Assembly (NCBI GenBank): GCA_000697475.1
Contig: JNEU01000711.1
Location: 1-64,000 of the forward strand
DNA from: Lichtheimia corymbifera B2541
Lineage: Eukaryota; Mucoromycota; Mucoromycetes; Mucorales; Lichtheimiaceae
Direction of reading: 5' to 3'
Length of the DNA stretch: 64,000 bases
In this document: piece by piece, positions 63,580 through 64,000 of the stretch
How positions within the stretch are numbered: position 1 is the stretch's first letter
Layout: each line of letters starts with the position of its first letter
The notes under the pieces: generated by a model
Told to the model about the DNA's origin: nothing
What the model saw: the letters and a program-made list of their open reading frames with translations, nothing else
The model's database searches: none
Translations under genes and position numbers: made by a program

Positions 63580-64000
63580 TGTAAGCTGTCAAACGAGTCT
63601 TGATGAATGGAAAGTGGAAGAAGAGAAAAGGCTCGTGCCCTTGAGATGCAATGTGAGCACTTAAATGCGAAAGAGGAGTAGTACGGAGTTTGAGCCATAG
63701 GAGGAGGAGGAAGGCGTTTGCATATGCTGATTTGTTGATGGAAGGCGTTGCTGCATTTTTGTGTTGCTCAACTCGGACCGAGTACTCCAAAGTACACACG
63801 CGTTTGTTTGTGTTTATTCATTATTGATGCGTACTATGTACTACTATTACTACAACTTGTACAAAGAGCGGGATATTTCCTTTGCTTGGGGTGGGGTTTT
63901 AACATAGATCATCTTGGATTGCCCTTGTGTGTGTGTGTGTGTGTGTCAAGATCAGATTGATATACAAATGGTGGACTATGTGAAGCGCACGTGAACATGG
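63580..64000. other. GFA1 promoter region with GT microsatellite
   Basis: Upstream DNA of GFA1; (GT)n at about 63925-63946. No further gene was seen before the window edge. Confidence 0.5.

Overview
The window looks like nuclear DNA of an early-diverging filamentous fungus, most likely Mucoromycota (Mucorales-like). Genes are split by many 35-110 bp introns (GTAAGT-type donors, CTAAC/CTGAC branch sites), poly-Gln and poly-Ser tracts are common, and the gene set (RapGAP, Skn7, Dna2, AzgA, neutral trehalase, USP7, Gfa1) is fungal. Genes lie on both strands with short spacers and there is no operon structure. I recognised no tRNA, rRNA or CRISPR array. Exon limits are read by eye from splice signals and frame. 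Where exon phases were checked (Fanzor, BRCT protein, D-amino-acid oxidase, secreted protein) all of them close.

Layout. 1-2.2 kb: repeats, including a 92 bp-arm inverted repeat and a block of ~165-193 bp diverged monomers. 2.5-17.5 kb: RapGAP (-), F-box protein (+), small secreted protein (+), Srp1-like SR splicing factor (-), DUF3020-type protein (-), OST2/DAD1 (-). 17.7-24.9 kb: Skn7 (+) convergent with Dna2 (-). 25.6-27.8 kb: a second copy of the repeat block at 0.5-2.2 kb, in the same orientation. 27.9-41.2 kb: AzgA purine permease (-), D-amino-acid oxidase (+), neutral trehalase (-), FHA/G-patch protein (+), CK2 alpha (-).

41.4-53.3 kb is the accessory part. The standout is a 17-exon Fanzor gene (eukaryotic TnpB-like, RNA-guided nuclease family) at 42270-46113. 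It carries a large Gln-rich insertion between RuvC-I and the YGD/zinc-finger block. A BARD1/BRCA1-type tandem-BRCT protein starts 147 bp after its stop on the same strand. Downstream come a degenerate ~130 bp tandem repeat, a relic of the repeat family seen at position 1, a Gln-tract orphan ORF and a small C2H2 protein with a coding minisatellite.

53.7-63.6 kb returns to conserved genes: a USP7/Ubp15 deubiquitinase (-), a small orphan (-), a 5'-truncated kinase fragment (+) and glutamine:fructose-6-phosphate aminotransferase Gfa1 (-). Functional themes are DNA metabolism (Dna2, BRCT protein, Fanzor), stress and cell wall (Skn7, trehalase, Gfa1, OST2) and nitrogen/purine scavenging (AzgA, D-amino-acid oxidase).
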